This document shows positions 45,823 to 56,790 of a stretch of DNA of 64,000 bases, in pieces. The DNA is from Steinernema hermaphroditum (lineage: Eukaryota; Nematoda; Chromadorea; Rhabditida; Steinernematidae): assembly GCA_030435675.1 (NCBI GenBank), contig CM059623.1, positions 3,994,012-4,058,011 on the forward strand. The letters are read 5' to 3'. Each line of letters starts with the position of its first letter. Position 1 is the first letter of the stretch. The translations under genes were made by a program, and so were the position numbers. The notes beneath the pieces are model-generated. The model did not search any database. It was given only the letters and a program-made list of their open reading frames with translations, and was not told the origin of the DNA.

Positions 45823-46429
45823 ATGAAGAAATCCGAGGACTTAGAGGTGCTAAAACAACACTTGGGTGCGGAGGTGTTTGTGGCGATTACAGGCAAAATC
45901 AGCGATTGCGATCTGAAAATAGCTTCTGAATCCGCCAAACAAAGAGCACTGAGATCGGCCCCTTCTCTGGGATTACTACGGTATAGAAGGATGTTAACGG
46001 AATTGATCGTCAACTGTATCACCAAAAGGTATTCGGCATGGCCGTTTCTGTTGGAGTTCCTCACCGGGCAGGACTTAGAGGTGCTAAAACACCACTTGGA
46101 TGCAGAGGTGTCTAGGCGAATGTGTCTAGAGAAGCGGTCTGCTCACTTTTTACAGCCCCGGGATCGGGATATCGAGCGCAACGGCCTGACATTTGAACTT
46201 CAAGTCGTCAAATTCGGCGCCGACGATGAAGGACTTGTTTAAGGGTTGGTAGAGATTGAAGGCTTGGTTGGTCAAAGAATGCCGCCAGATCAGGAAGAAT
46301 TGTGTACTGAACCAGATCGAACTAGGCGAAATTCGAGAACATATAAGTGATACGGTAGTGGCAATAAGAGATCGTATGGATATGGCCAGAAGAGAACACA
46401 TCGAAGACTGGAGATTGGGGGATCCATAA
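45823..46429 (+). CDS. Hypothetical small gene with an internal repeat (tentative)
   Basis: An open frame from the ATG at 45823 runs to 46242 and repeats a 13-residue unit (DLEVLKQHLGAEV, then DLEVLKHHLDAEV) whose DNA is 39 bp with few differences (45838 and 46074). A possible pair of small introns (about 46109-46154, ending tttttacag; and about 46204-46250, ending gttggtag) would keep the frame and add a charged helical C-terminus (KECRQIRKNC ... ARREHIEDWRLGDP) to a stop at 46427-46429. No family recognised. Codon composition looks coding in the C-terminal block, but the model rests on weak splice sites. Confidence 0.35.
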
Positions 46430-47869
46430 TTGTTGATAGTCACGGTTATGATCCAGAACTAAATACATCTATCTTATGATGCACCCAAGTAACCCAACCT
46501 CTTGCTAAGCCATTATTTGACGAGGCTAATTACTGAATCCCCCAAATCCTAATCCTGCGATCGAATATCAGCGAGCTTGGCCTGCGCGCCGGGGTCATGT
46601 TCGCCTGCGCGGAACTCGCATCCTAACACACGAATAGTGACAGCTGTGCACATACGGCCTGAAGCTGAAACGACGCTAAACAGCAGAACGAACTAATGGA
46701 GCTCGGATTACCGGAGTTAAATATTTCGCTCTTAAGGAAACGACGTGAAGTGGTCACGTTGGAGGGCTGGCGACGGGGATGCAATTCGAAAACTGGGCAG
46801 AAACGCGTTTGTATCTGGGAACTTCACACTTTAGAGGACGTTTCGAGGAAATGTGAGAAATGCTGTGCATTGGTTGTGGCACGTGGTGGATGCATACGGT
46901 AAGGTGGGCGACGAATGGTGAAGTGGTTGATCTTTATAGCCTTTAAATTCAAGGTAAGTTTCATTTTCACCATCATCCTACGCAAAGTTTTTCGTTTGCA
47001 AGGTTCCGCCCTAATTCGATAATTTGCCTTTGCACAGGTAACAATGAAAAAATGAATTATTAAATTCGTCCTTCAATTTCTGCCCTTTCGGCGAGGGACC
47101 TCCCGCTGACCTTTGACAAAACCTAATTTTTAATCGTTAAACGTGGCGAATTTCCCATAAAATGGCGACGAATCCTTTAACTACATATGTGGAAATTTAG
47201 TGTACCTGCCATAGTCCAAGAATCTAAAGCCTTATCATAGCACTTCTTGAAAAGGTCTTCTTTTTCGAACAAAAGAGCTATACTTCAAGCGACTTTGGGT
47301 AACCATAACTTTTGATTTTGCACAAACCAAATCCCGTATCTGACAGCTGATCGAATGCGACCGTTTCCGACCGCGCACAAAAAAAATATACACACAGACG
47401 GATCAACGGAATCGTAGGAATTGGATGTACATGATATTGTCAGAAAAGTGGTTCAGAATATCTCAGCTTGGATTTAAAGATTAGGCTAGTCTAACCTCAC
47501 CTGACAAGGCCTTTCAAGGACAAGACCAACGGACGGTTCTCCGTTTATATATAGGGGATCGAAAAAAGATAGTGTAACATACACAAACACAACAATCGAC
47601 GCAAGATCAATTGATAGTCAACATTGAAAGATCACCCGATCCGTAACATTAGATAAGAGATGATAACAACTCCCGATAGAAGAGATCAAGCAAGGATAAA
47701 AAAATCTCGATTTGTAGAAAAACAGCAACCATACAGAAAGCAAATCTATGCAGTTTAAACGAAGCGACGTTCAATATATGCATTCACGACACAGACTTTT
47801 TCGAACCAATTTTTGTTACTACACTCTTTTTCTTGGCCCAGATACCGTGGAACAACAGAGTCAAGTAAG
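46430..47869. other. Intergenic, no supported gene
   Basis: Unique, moderately AT-rich sequence with only short open frames (68 codons at 46696-46902). No RNA gene recognised. Confidence 0.5.
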
Positions 47870-48100
47870 CGTCTCCCATGGCCACCACGTCGTTGTAGGA
47901 AGTCATAATGTCAGGGGCCTCATGAGCGACTCCTAGAGCTGCAATGCGACCTAGGTGAAGAGCATATCACCGTGACAGAATCCCGATAGAAAGGAATTGG
48001 CGCTTTGGATATACACAACAGTTCAGGAGGATCAGGAACCGGGTTCCTCGTTCGCAAGCCCTACCGTAACTCTTTTATAGGCAGACTATTTTACTAGTTC
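47870..48100 (+). pseudogene. Non-LTR retrotransposon endonuclease fragment
   Basis: In one frame the sequence reads VVVGSHNVRGLMSDS, the N-terminal block of LINE apurinic-type endonucleases (S-x-NVRGL), and about 40 codons later, after a frame change, SGGSGTGFLVRKPYR, which matches the conserved G-x-GFLV strand. Stops and the frame change show that it is dead and heavily truncated. Confidence 0.5.
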
Positions 48101-49080
48101 AGTCTCATCATGTAAAATGTAGCTATGTAGGGATAAAAAACGCCCCACATAGTATGAATAAAAATGAAAAATTGTATATTTGTACCAGCTACCGTACTGT
48201 TTGAAAATCATCCCATTAGTTATACGTCCTACATGCATTTTCCTCTTTTTCTTCGACTAGCTTCTAAAAATCACGGCACTCACATTGTGCATCAAAACAA
48301 TACAAACAAAGGGAAACAGCTCCAGCTCCACTCATGCAAACATTAAACATGTTCCATAGAAAAGCGATTTCCAAAATCCGCCCTTCACCTCATGCGGCCG
48401 CGAACGGACCCCCGCTGGTGCGTTGAGAAAACTTATGTTTGAATAGATTAAGAAACTGCGGCAATATTCCATTGTGCGCGGCGACGTCGCGGTCGACCGA
48501 TCGCAAAAGAGCGCCGGTGGTTTGCGCGCGGACGGCGGCGTATTGAATGACAGAAGCGTCTTAGTGGGACGGGAACGGCGACGATTTGGTGGCGAAAAAA
48601 CACTTGTACTACAGAACACTGCGGCGCTGACCGTATGGCGGCCTCGGAACGTCTTTGTGACGACGTCGGGGCGACGCTGTCTCGCTCGATTAATTAGCTC
48701 ATTTAGTAATTAGCGGGATGGCCACATATGTGCCACTGTTTTGTTGTTTTCCGGGACGAAGACGACGGCGCCGTGTGCAGACGGCGCATTAAGCAGTGGA
48801 TATTGGGGATTAATTAGGGAGATGTGCAGTACCGGAGGGATCCGGAATGGGCGATGAGTAATCGGAGGGCCGAGATGAGTAATTTGGGCTCTTCATTTGC
48901 ATACGAGTGGGAGCGCGTGTTACAGAAATATTTTGAGCGTTTGTCATCGTTTATAGGAGAAGTTGTTCTATATAGTGGACAAGGAACCTTTTCACTTATC
49001 GAGGATCATCGGGATCAGTATTGGATAGACACTCAAAAGAAGGGAAAATCGAACAGAATCGAAAATCGAAAATGGGGACT
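48101..49080. other. Intergenic, no supported gene
   Basis: Includes a GC-rich stretch (48465-48680) with open frames on both strands but no recognisable domain. No repeat identified. Confidence 0.45.
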
Positions 49081-49084
49081 GGGA

Positions 49085-49235
49085 TGGGGTTCGATCTCAC
49101 ATCGATCGTTTGCTGATCCCGGATGTTAACCATTGCACTACATATCTGGCAAATTTGTGGGCACTATAGTGCAGCGGCTAGTACGACAGATTGATAAACG
49201 TTCGATACGGGTTCGAATCCTAGCAATGCCGATTA
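49085..49235. repeat. Head-to-head pair of tRNA-like elements (1)
   Basis: The left member is on the minus strand (box A TAGTGCAATGG, box B-like GATCGAACCCC). The right is on the plus strand (box A TAGTGCAGCGG at about 49164, box B GGTTCGAATCC at about 49211). The right member keeps a D-arm and 5 of 7 acceptor pairs, but its anticodon arm does not fold. Box A regions face each other across about 25 bp. Confidence 0.65.
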
Positions 49236-49840
49236 TTTTTTTTTGTTTTACGTAAAAGATGTAAAAGTATAAAAAGGATGCATTGTCTTGTTCGATCCAG
49301 AAAAAGAATTGAGCCAACATGATCATATCAGCTGGAATAACACACTGTAAGCCACAGTACGCCTGAACACGCAAACAGCTGCACGGCAGCGCACGAAACA
49401 CATAAAGACGAACCTCTTGGATAACCCCAGATGGCGTTCTCGATCATATGACCGAGGAACGTTATAATCCTGCGTGCATTCCTAAACGGCCCTATCGGAG
49501 ATGGCAATCTCGAAATTAAGCTGAGACCACCCGAAAGCGGCGCACATAAGGGAATTAGTGACGGCGTCGAAGGGCTGGAGGAGTGCACCGTCGTGGCGCC
49601 CTCCTCAAGATGTCCTTGCTCCCCGCTGCAACGATCCAATTTAGCGCCGCGACGAATAGGCGCGAAATTAGGAAACGGCTAAGAGGGGACGAACAAAGCG
49701 GCGGAGGCACGCAGCCATGAAACAATTGTCACTCGCAGCGTTCTCATTTGCGGGAAGGCGCGAGCCTAAAGCTTCAAGTGGGTATCCGACGGGCTTGAGG
49801 GTGGGATTGAATTAGACATAGTAGCCGAGTAGTAACAAAA
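49236..49840. other. Intergenic, no supported gene
   Basis: Open frames of 87-103 codons on the minus strand (49138-49639) have no recognisable domain. Nothing else seen. Confidence 0.4.
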
Positions 49841-50095
49841 TAAAGTGAAGTTGTTCAGTTCAAAGTTTGTTAAACCCTCTTTCGTCAATTTTTCCACTCA
49901 TTGGGACTCGAACCAGCATCGGCCAATTACTACTCTGTCGTCCTAGCCACTGCGCCAAACCACCTGCCAGACTGTTTGACGTATAGTACCTGCACTTGAG
50001 ATCATGAAACGATCAGTCAGGGTTCGAATCTGGGTGCTGTCCAACTCAATTTTTTTGTTTTTCTAATTACCCTTTCCACTGCAAAAATATTTTAA
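49841..50095. repeat. Head-to-head pair of tRNA-like elements (2)
   Basis: Minus-strand member: box A TGGCGCAGTGG and box B GGTTCGAGTCCC. Plus-strand member: degraded box A (tagtacctgcact) and box B GGTTCGAATCT. The spacer contains 'ctgccagactgtttgacg'. The left flank ('aaataaagtgaagttgttcagtt') and right flank ('gtttttctaatt') are shared with the pair at 51593-51870, so the whole 260 bp is one dispersed element. Confidence 0.75.
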
Positions 50096-50358
50096 AATAT
50101 TTTGAGGTCAAACCAGTCTATACCTTTTTGCTGCTTACCTAACTGTGGAATGGAATTGAATGTGGGATCGGAGAACAAGAAAAAATGTCGGGAACACGTT
50201 TCAGCACCGAACAACGAGCTTTCCCTCTCCGCATGCCCAAAGAAGAAGATCTGTTTGCGTACTATAAGCCCTCAATGGGCGCAAGAAGAGGAGGAACCAG
50301 TTGGCCGCATGCGAAAGTCAAATAGAGGAGCGATTACAATCGTCGCGCGCGGAACGTT

Positions 50359-50640
50359 ATGCAAATGAAGGAGATGATTTATGAACTGCTTAGTGGCCGT
50401 AATACAAATGGAGTTTGTTCCCAAAGGAGGTTGAGGTTGTGGGAAGATGTTGCGATTGATGAGTTGCGAATCTTGATCGGGTTCTACCTATGCATGGGCC
50501 AGAAACATCCGACTAAAGACGTCTTGTTTGGAATGTACATGGAGCTTGGTCGCTTTTTGGGCCTCTCTGTATATCAGAATCTGGGCCCATTTTTCAAGAT
50601 TTTCGCTAGTCAGCTCATAGTCCCACATCTTGTAATAAAG
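50359..50640 (+). pseudogene. PiggyBac-like transposase fragment (tentative)
   Basis: An open frame reads EMIYELLSGRNTNGVCSQRR, then LWEDVAIDELRILIGFYLCMGQKHPTKDVLF. The L-W-x-D-V-x-x-x-E-L-x-x-x-IG-x-x-L-x-MG-x-x-x-x-P pattern resembles the start of the piggyBac-type (DDE_Tnp_1_7) transposase domain, but the Trp and following blocks are eroded and no catalytic Asp box is present. No TTAA-flanked ends were identified. Confidence 0.4.
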
Positions 50641-51592
50641 AGCTCGTCTGGAAATTCCATTTCAGGTGCCACACGGGCCGGAACTCGTACCTAGTTTTAC
50701 GACTTTCTGCATCTTTTTTGACTTGCCAAAATGTCCAAACTTTAGAATAGCGATGATATTTCAACTTTAGTCTTCTTCGTAAACGCCCGTAATCCATCAT
50801 ATCACCATCGGCCGCTATCAAAACAACCCCTCTCGCGCGCGCCATAAAGCACCGGAAACCCACAACACTTCATTCCCACATTATTTACAATCGAATCGTA
50901 ACAAAAATTTGCAATCGCCGCAGCGACTTCCGAAAGTCGTATATCAATCCATCTTCGCCACATCTGGCTCATCATCGTCGCCGTCGCGATTCGGCCTAAC
51001 CGTAAGACAAACGCGAGAACCGCTCAAAGTAAACAAACGAAATCCGCCACCTTTTTTCTCGACGCAAGAAACGTCCTTCTTCGGCCGTCGGCCTTCCCAC
51101 AGTCCAGTGATTCCGAATCGATAAGGGTCACCTCGCCGGCCGCCATCGCCCACCTCGCGCCTCTACTATGCGCGCACGTCTTCGCTTTGGTTATATAACC
51201 GAAAAACGCGCACGCGAACCATCGAATCGGTGCCTTGGACGCTGATTTATGGCGGAAGTTCGGGTGAGATACGACAGGATTGGATCGAAAAAGATGATAG
51301 AGATGTTAGGGAATTTGGGATAATAAGCGTGCATGGGCAATAGGTAAGAAGAATCGGAAAAATTCTCCATTGCGGGGAAGGATGGTTACCGAAGCGAATT
51401 TTTTTATTTTACGGCCTTCGAAAGGAAGCAATCGTCCAGTACCTCTTCTACTTATATAGTGACTGAAAAGTTCACGAGAATCATAGAATCGAATTATCTA
51501 ATAATTAGGCCGAAACCTGAAGGAAAAGTATTTGATATCAATGGAGATCCCAACAGAAAACTTATGCTAATAACAGCTTGCCAGAATAGTGG
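50641..51592. other. Intergenic, no supported gene
   Basis: Unique sequence with short open frames only; 50895-51200 is CG-rich. No RNA gene or repeat recognised. Confidence 0.45.
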
Positions 51593-51870
51593 CGACATAA
51601 AGTGAAGTAGTTGAGTTAAAGGCTCCTAAATCCCCATTTGCCTATTTACACGTACTGGGACTCGAACCGGCATCGGCCAATTACTAATCTGTCGTAGCCA
51701 CTGCGCCACGGCACAGACATCTGCGAGACTGTCAGACGCGTAGTGCAGTGGTTAGTATTTGAGACCATGAAACGACCAGCCAGGGTTCGAATCCGGACGT
51801 TGTCCAACTTTTATTTTCTGTTTTTCTAATTCCACACTGCCTTTTGCACCACAAAAAAATATTTCCCTTA
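51593..51870. repeat. Head-to-head pair of tRNA-like elements (3)
   Basis: Best-preserved pair. Minus member: box A TGGCGCAGTGG (51699-51709) and box B GGTTCGAGTCCC (about 51658-51669). Plus member: box A TAGTGCAGTGG (51741-51751) and box B GGTTCGAATCC (51784-51794). The box A motifs face each other across about 31 bp containing 'gagactgtcagacgcg'. The left member shares 'catcggccaattactaatct' with pair 2. Neither half folds into a full tRNA. Confidence 0.75.
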
Positions 51871-52510
51871 AGGCGGAACAGCAACTAGGTGCTTGAAAAA
51901 TGCCTAATCCTGAACAATACAGTAGCAGTCACAGGTATGATATGAACTACGGGTATTCTCCGTTAATGTTTTATCCAATTGGTACACTACGAACAAATGA
52001 CCACCTTGTGTCCATGTGAAGTAATTGGACATTGAACAATTATTCGATAATTGACGACTAATCAGGACTTTAACGAGAATGCGTCGGTATGCAATAAATC
52101 TGCCGATTTTTACGATTTTATAATGTGACGACCGAAACGGGCAAACCATTACTGTGGCGAACGGTGGGACCCTTCTACATAAGGGGAAAAGGTCGGGCTG
52201 TACTGAATATTCATTTCGCTGCGATCTGAAATAAACAAAGAGTTAATGTGAATACCACATTAAAACGCGGCACACCGCCTCGCTTGGAATAAACAGCGAC
52301 CAATAAGTACGAATCGACAACTATTCATATACGAACCACATTACAAGTAACTAGAAAATTCAAAGAAAGGAAAAATCTATTCATGGGTCAACCTGAACTC
52401 TAACAGAAGGTAACAATCTCGACAGACAGCAGAACCTGTAGACGTCAAGTACTATTTGAATCAGGGTGACAGTCGTCACAATTAAAAAGTATTTAAGACA
52501 CAGCGCTAAA
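51871..52510. other. Intergenic, no supported gene
   Basis: AT-rich sequence with short open frames only. Confidence 0.4.
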
Positions 52511-52970
52511 AAATCATAAGTTGAGAAGTTAAGTCGATCGTTTGAGAGAGTGCACAAGAGAGGTGGTGAAATATCGGAAAACACAAAAATGAGGTAATCG
52601 TATATCCTTTGAATAAGGTAGGTGGATCGGTGCCCTAGTAGCGTAGTCGGTAGCGCTGGCGACTATGGCTCTGGCACTGGTGGGTTCGGCACCCAGTGCG
52701 AATAAAAGTGCAAAAGATGCAGCTTGCACAAGCCTATTACATTACGAGTCCATTACGGAAGCTACTCGTTTTTTTGCTAGTTAGCACGGTTAGTGTAAAT
52801 TTTCTAAACAAAATGCACGACACCTGGGACTCCCGAGCCGTTTCCGATCCAAGTACTTACCAGGCCCGACGCTGCTTGACTTGCGAGATCTGAAGAGTTC
52901 GCATATATTCAGCGTGGTATGATCATAAGCGACAGCTTGTGCTATCGAAATTGTTTATGTGTATGCCCAC
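52511..52970. repeat. Composite repeat: tRNA-like element plus 5S rRNA (unit 2)
   Basis: Second copy of the unit at 8780-9265. The tRNA-like part (about 52630-52705, plus) has box A TAGCGTAGTCGG and a better T-arm (TGGG-TTCGGCA-CCCA) than unit 1. It ends with a 5S sequence. There is no SL1 RNA sequence downstream. Confidence 0.8.
52816..52930 (-). pseudogene. 5S rRNA pseudogene
   Basis: The minus strand from 52930 matches the 5S gene at 9105-9223 closely in the internal control region (AAGCAGCGTCGGGCC, AGTACTTGGATCGGAAACGG). It has about ten differences, and the 3' end (GTGTCGTGCAT) no longer pairs with the 5' end (GCTTATGA), so helix I is lost. Probably not functional. Confidence 0.7.
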
Positions 52971-53900
52971 TGCCTTATTTTAAAGTTTTTTTTTGTATAT
53001 GTACAAATAGTCCACATTATATCTGAAGTATATGCATGGTACTGAATAATGTTTAAATTGTTATTTGTAGAATCGCGACATGGCACAAAAAAAGATAACA
53101 CAGCTGCTTCGATCGTAGAAAAGTATCGGAAAAAGAACGCCACATGTCCTATATCTTCTCTTCCATCACAGAGCAATTTCTGTTTTTGGAAAAAGTGTAT
53201 CTAATCCACAGGAAGTAAGCGTTCCCTACCCTACAACGTTCGATCGAAACTAACTCTCCTGAAGCCCCAAATCAATCACACATCCAAAAATGCTTCAAAA
53301 TATACATAAGCTCAGCTCGTACATCTCCATTAATCAAAACCAATTTGCGCACAATTTCTCATTGTTACTTCGGGGGACGGCGACACTTCGCGGGAGGCCT
53401 TCACACAAATTATCGATGTCATACATCATTAACTGGGACAGAAACGAGCGCCGCGTCGAGAACGACTAATAAGACGTCTGTGGATTGGCGCGGTTAACGA
53501 AGCGTTCTCCGGAGACTTTTGGGCGAATTTCGGTTTTGCTTAGATGGGGGATGGACAAGCAGTAATGACTAATTATATCCATTTACTTGTTCTAAAGGAA
53601 CGCAGGAACGACAAACGGAACTAGTTTTGTTGGTAGCTCTGCTCCGGTAACCCGGAGTCGAGTCGGCATCGCTGGAGATAATACATCGATTGAAGCCGAG
53701 TTGTCCGGGTACCCGAAATCAAATCCAAAAGCGATAATTCTGGATAGGAGTGAACTTCCATCGCTATAGGTCGGAGTTTGCGCAATATAGGTCGAAGTCT
53801 GAGCAATAACTGCGCAATAGTACTCAATATAAGTGCGCAATAGTGTTCAAAAATATGCAAAAAAAAAGATAAAACGGTGCAAATGAAGAAAAAAGAAAAA
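52971..53900. other. Intergenic, no supported gene
   Basis: Only short open frames. At 53764-53845 a short degenerate tandem of 'caatataggtcg(g/a)agt' and 'tgcgcaatagt' words occurs. Confidence 0.4.
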
Positions 53901-53904
53901 TGTT

Positions 53905-53965
53905 TTCTTTCATTCGGCGTCGAACTCGTGACCTTCGCTCCATAGCCAACTTTGTAAACCACTCA
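53905..53965 (-). repeat. tRNA-like element
   Basis: The minus strand reads box A TTGGTTGAGTGG and box B GAGTTCGACGCC, spaced as in a tRNA; the arms are degraded. Confidence 0.5.
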
Positions 53966-54104
53966 ACCAAAGAGGAACAGCGGACAACACTGTCAACTAC
54001 TGATTTCTTTGTATATTATTCTCGAATCTGATCTGAACACGTAAGGCATATCTTAGTCGAGCCTGTTTCCAAATTTTTGACTTTAGCCTATATTAAACAT
54101 AATA

Positions 54105-54300
54105 ATGATAGGCCAAGAAAGGACATCTAGACAGAAGTTAGCAATGCCATTTCCTTAAGCATCAAAACGTGGGACCGGTCGGTTTCTCTCATTTTTCGCT
54201 TGTCTTTTTTGTTTTCCGTCCCGTCTCATGCTTGGGTGGTCAAAAATATGACATTTCAGACTTCTGTCTGGATGCCGATTTTTGGATCGCCCTGCATATT
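54105..54300. repeat. Inverted-repeat (MITE-like) element, copy 1
   Basis: Left end GCCAAGAAAGGACATCTAGA(CAGAAG) and right end (CTTCTGTCTGGATGCC...GATCGCCCTGCATA) are inverted relatives of each other. Internal words 'gaccggtcggtttc' are shared with the copies at 55058-55440. No transposase. Confidence 0.6.
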
Positions 54301-55057
54301 ATGTGAACATATCAGGTCGTGTTTTACATGGCAACCAAAAGGTCGACTGTATATTTGAGGACGTCTGCTATGAGATCAGACGATTTAACAATTGGAAAAT
54401 TCGAAATATACAACCAATTTCTTGCAAAATCGCTAAAGTCAGTTCGGACTGCATGTGTATACATAAGCATAGAAATATCCCTCGCCTCCTCAAAAGATCT
54501 CCCTCGCCTAAGCGAACGCTTTTGCGCACGCCTAAGAAACAAACAAACGCGCTAATTGGATCACGGCGAAGTCGCCGTCCACTAAAACAACAAACGCTTC
54601 GGGCGAATTCGGCGCTAAATGGGGATTTGTAGAGTGAAAGAAGCGTCGACGACTAATGGAATGCGTGCAAAGAAGGAGGAGGAATGTTGCGGAATAGGAG
54701 GTAGCAAACAAGAATCGGGGTGGACGGCGTTTTTTGAAAAATAAAAGAAAAAACAAGGAAACGTCTATGTTTACGGCAGAAAATTTTTGGAAACACAACA
54801 CCGTAGGGCCTTTTGCAATAGAATGCAAAGATGTGAACGGCGATAAGGAGGACGCGGCGACGAACGGAAGTTGCGTCGATTCCCCATGAATGAGAGATTT
54901 CCCTTAGCCGGGGGTGTTCCTCTTTCTAGCATAACGACGTTCAACGAAACAAAGACTAAGCTCCTCGTTCTTGAAGACGATGACAGGAAAAACAAGGCTC
55001 TTACCACTCTCTTTATTTGCAATGGTCATTTGAGGTACACAGGAAGTCAATTCAAAT

Positions 55058-55440
55058 TTTGGTCATATGCAGGATGGCCCAAAAGAGGGCATCTAGACAG
55101 AAGCCTGGAAGGTCATTTTTGTGACCATGCAAGTGTGGTATCTTCCGCTTTTCGTTGACCAATCTGATCATAGAATGCTCATGGAAATGGCAGTTCAGAC
55201 TTCGGTCCAAATATCCTTTTTTGGGCCATCCTGTATACGAAAGGAGAACCAACGGGTAGGCGAACCGGTCGGTTTCGCTCGTTTTTCGATTTCTCAACCG
55301 ATCTGACCGTAATATGTTCACAGAAATGATATTCGAGTCTGCTGTCTAATGTTCTTTTTAGCCATCCTGTACACAAAAAGAGAACCGACGGGTAGGCGAA
55401 CTTTCGGCTACCCGAAGCCTTGGAAACATCTCTGAATGTC
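55058..55440. repeat. Inverted-repeat (MITE-like) elements, tandem copies
   Basis: A first copy runs from TATGCAGGATGGCCCAAAAG (55064) to TTTTGGGCCATCCTGTATAC (about 55246): near-perfect terminal inverted repeats, with 'gacagaag'/'cttcggtc' inside. A second, partial copy continues to about 55375 (TTTTAGCCATCCTGTACAC). The segment 'agaacc(a/g)acgggtaggcgaac' flanks both at 55225 and 55382. The ends resemble Tc1/mariner-derived MITEs, but no TA duplication could be fixed with certainty. Confidence 0.6.
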
Positions 55441-56734
55441 ATTTCCATGAGGCATGATACCAATCTGAAGGTGAAAAAGAGAAATGCCAATATGAACAAA
55501 GCGATTCTGTGGTCATATAATATTTCACATTCTTTTACAGAAGCTTCCAAAGACTAACCTGCTTTTATCTTTTACTGTTGCATACATCGCCCTACAAAAC
55601 AAAAACACGCGTAGATCGTTCGCGATTAATCAAATCAAGAGCCCAAACATCATAAAAAAATCTCGTCGCGTCGCGCGTCTCGCGCCGCATCAACATTCCT
55701 TTTTCTCCCACGCGGCGCGGCGGGGTCGGAGGTCAGCGATGTGTCCATCCAAAATGGACATCGGCCCCACCCCTCCTCTACCAGCAGCACTCGCGCGCCG
55801 AAGACGAGGGTAATCGATCGTCTGTGGCGCCCTCCTCCGCGCTATTAGTGGTAGTTGCAAATGCCCAAACGGAGGGCTTTCTGTGCGTCGAGCGAGCGGT
55901 TAAGCCGGACTGTGCGGTGCAAAGTGGTCGATGACGTAAATTTGCATAACTGACCGGTCGCATTGAACATCAAATTCACTAGAGGCAGGCAAGGGTACAA
56001 TAGAACCCATTTCCATAGTTTTGTGGCCTATAATACTAAGGTTCGGGAAACGCATATACCCGTAGACATGTTTGAATCTGCAACATTCTTTCTATCACAA
56101 AACAAGTACAGAATCTTACTTAAACTATGTGAATATCGTCCATCAAAGTTAAAAAATCTAAGCGGCAGCTCTAACGCAAAATTCCGGACCGCGCAAAGAA
56201 GAAGGTGAGAAAAAGAGACCGTCTTCTCTTCGATGACTCAAATTTGCATAACTGACCGGCACGACGATCGTGGTGGCAATAAATCAGAACGGGTGAAGCA
56301 CAGATGGTGGTTGGCTGGATGATGTGTCGGGCGAAGAAGAAGAGGAGGAACTGTCGAAAAGGTGAGAAATGCGGAGGAAGAAAGGTGAGATTTGCGAAAA
56401 TGGTTTCGCAATTTTTGGAGCAGAAGGACGGTGAGGGAAGAGGAGGTTGAAAGGAAGATCCGCCCTTTTATTAGGGGTTCGATTGGGATTTGGTGAAAAC
56501 AGTGCGCCAGATGTGGAATGGGATTAAGTGGGTAAAGAATGGAGAAGCTGGAGGAAGAGGCGATTATGAGAGGATATGGAAAAGAAGAAGTGGTATCCTG
56601 TAGATTGTGTCTGAACAGCTTTAGGGTCAATAAATCGTGGAAAAGTCGGCCTTTAGAAACAATTACAATTATTAAAAATAATGAGAAGATGCGATCGCTG
56701 ATCGACGATAAAAAATAAAAATTATCTGCTTTGG
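55441..56734. other. Intergenic, no supported gene
   Basis: 56330-56600 is strongly purine-rich on the plus strand (G/A runs such as gaagaagaagaggagg), which yields a long but uninformative open frame on the minus strand. The word 'atttgcataactgaccgg' occurs twice (about 55939 and 56240). No gene recognised. Confidence 0.45.
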
Positions 56735-56790
56735 GCCGGACTCGAACCTGCGAACTTCTGCGCGACAGACCCGCCCCTATACAATTAAAA
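56735..56790 (-). repeat. tRNA-like element
   Basis: Minus strand carries a perfect box B (GGTTCGAGTCC) with an upstream GGGCGGGTCTGTCGCGC box A-like stretch; the cloverleaf is not complete. Confidence 0.45.

Noticed and set aside
49156..49230. Functional tRNA at this site (and at the other box A/box B sites)
   Set aside because: The control boxes are good but the anticodon stem and part of the acceptor and T stems mispair, so these are called tRNA-like elements instead.
53764..53845. Possible minisatellite
   Set aside because: Only two or three degenerate units of unequal length; too weak to call a tandem array.
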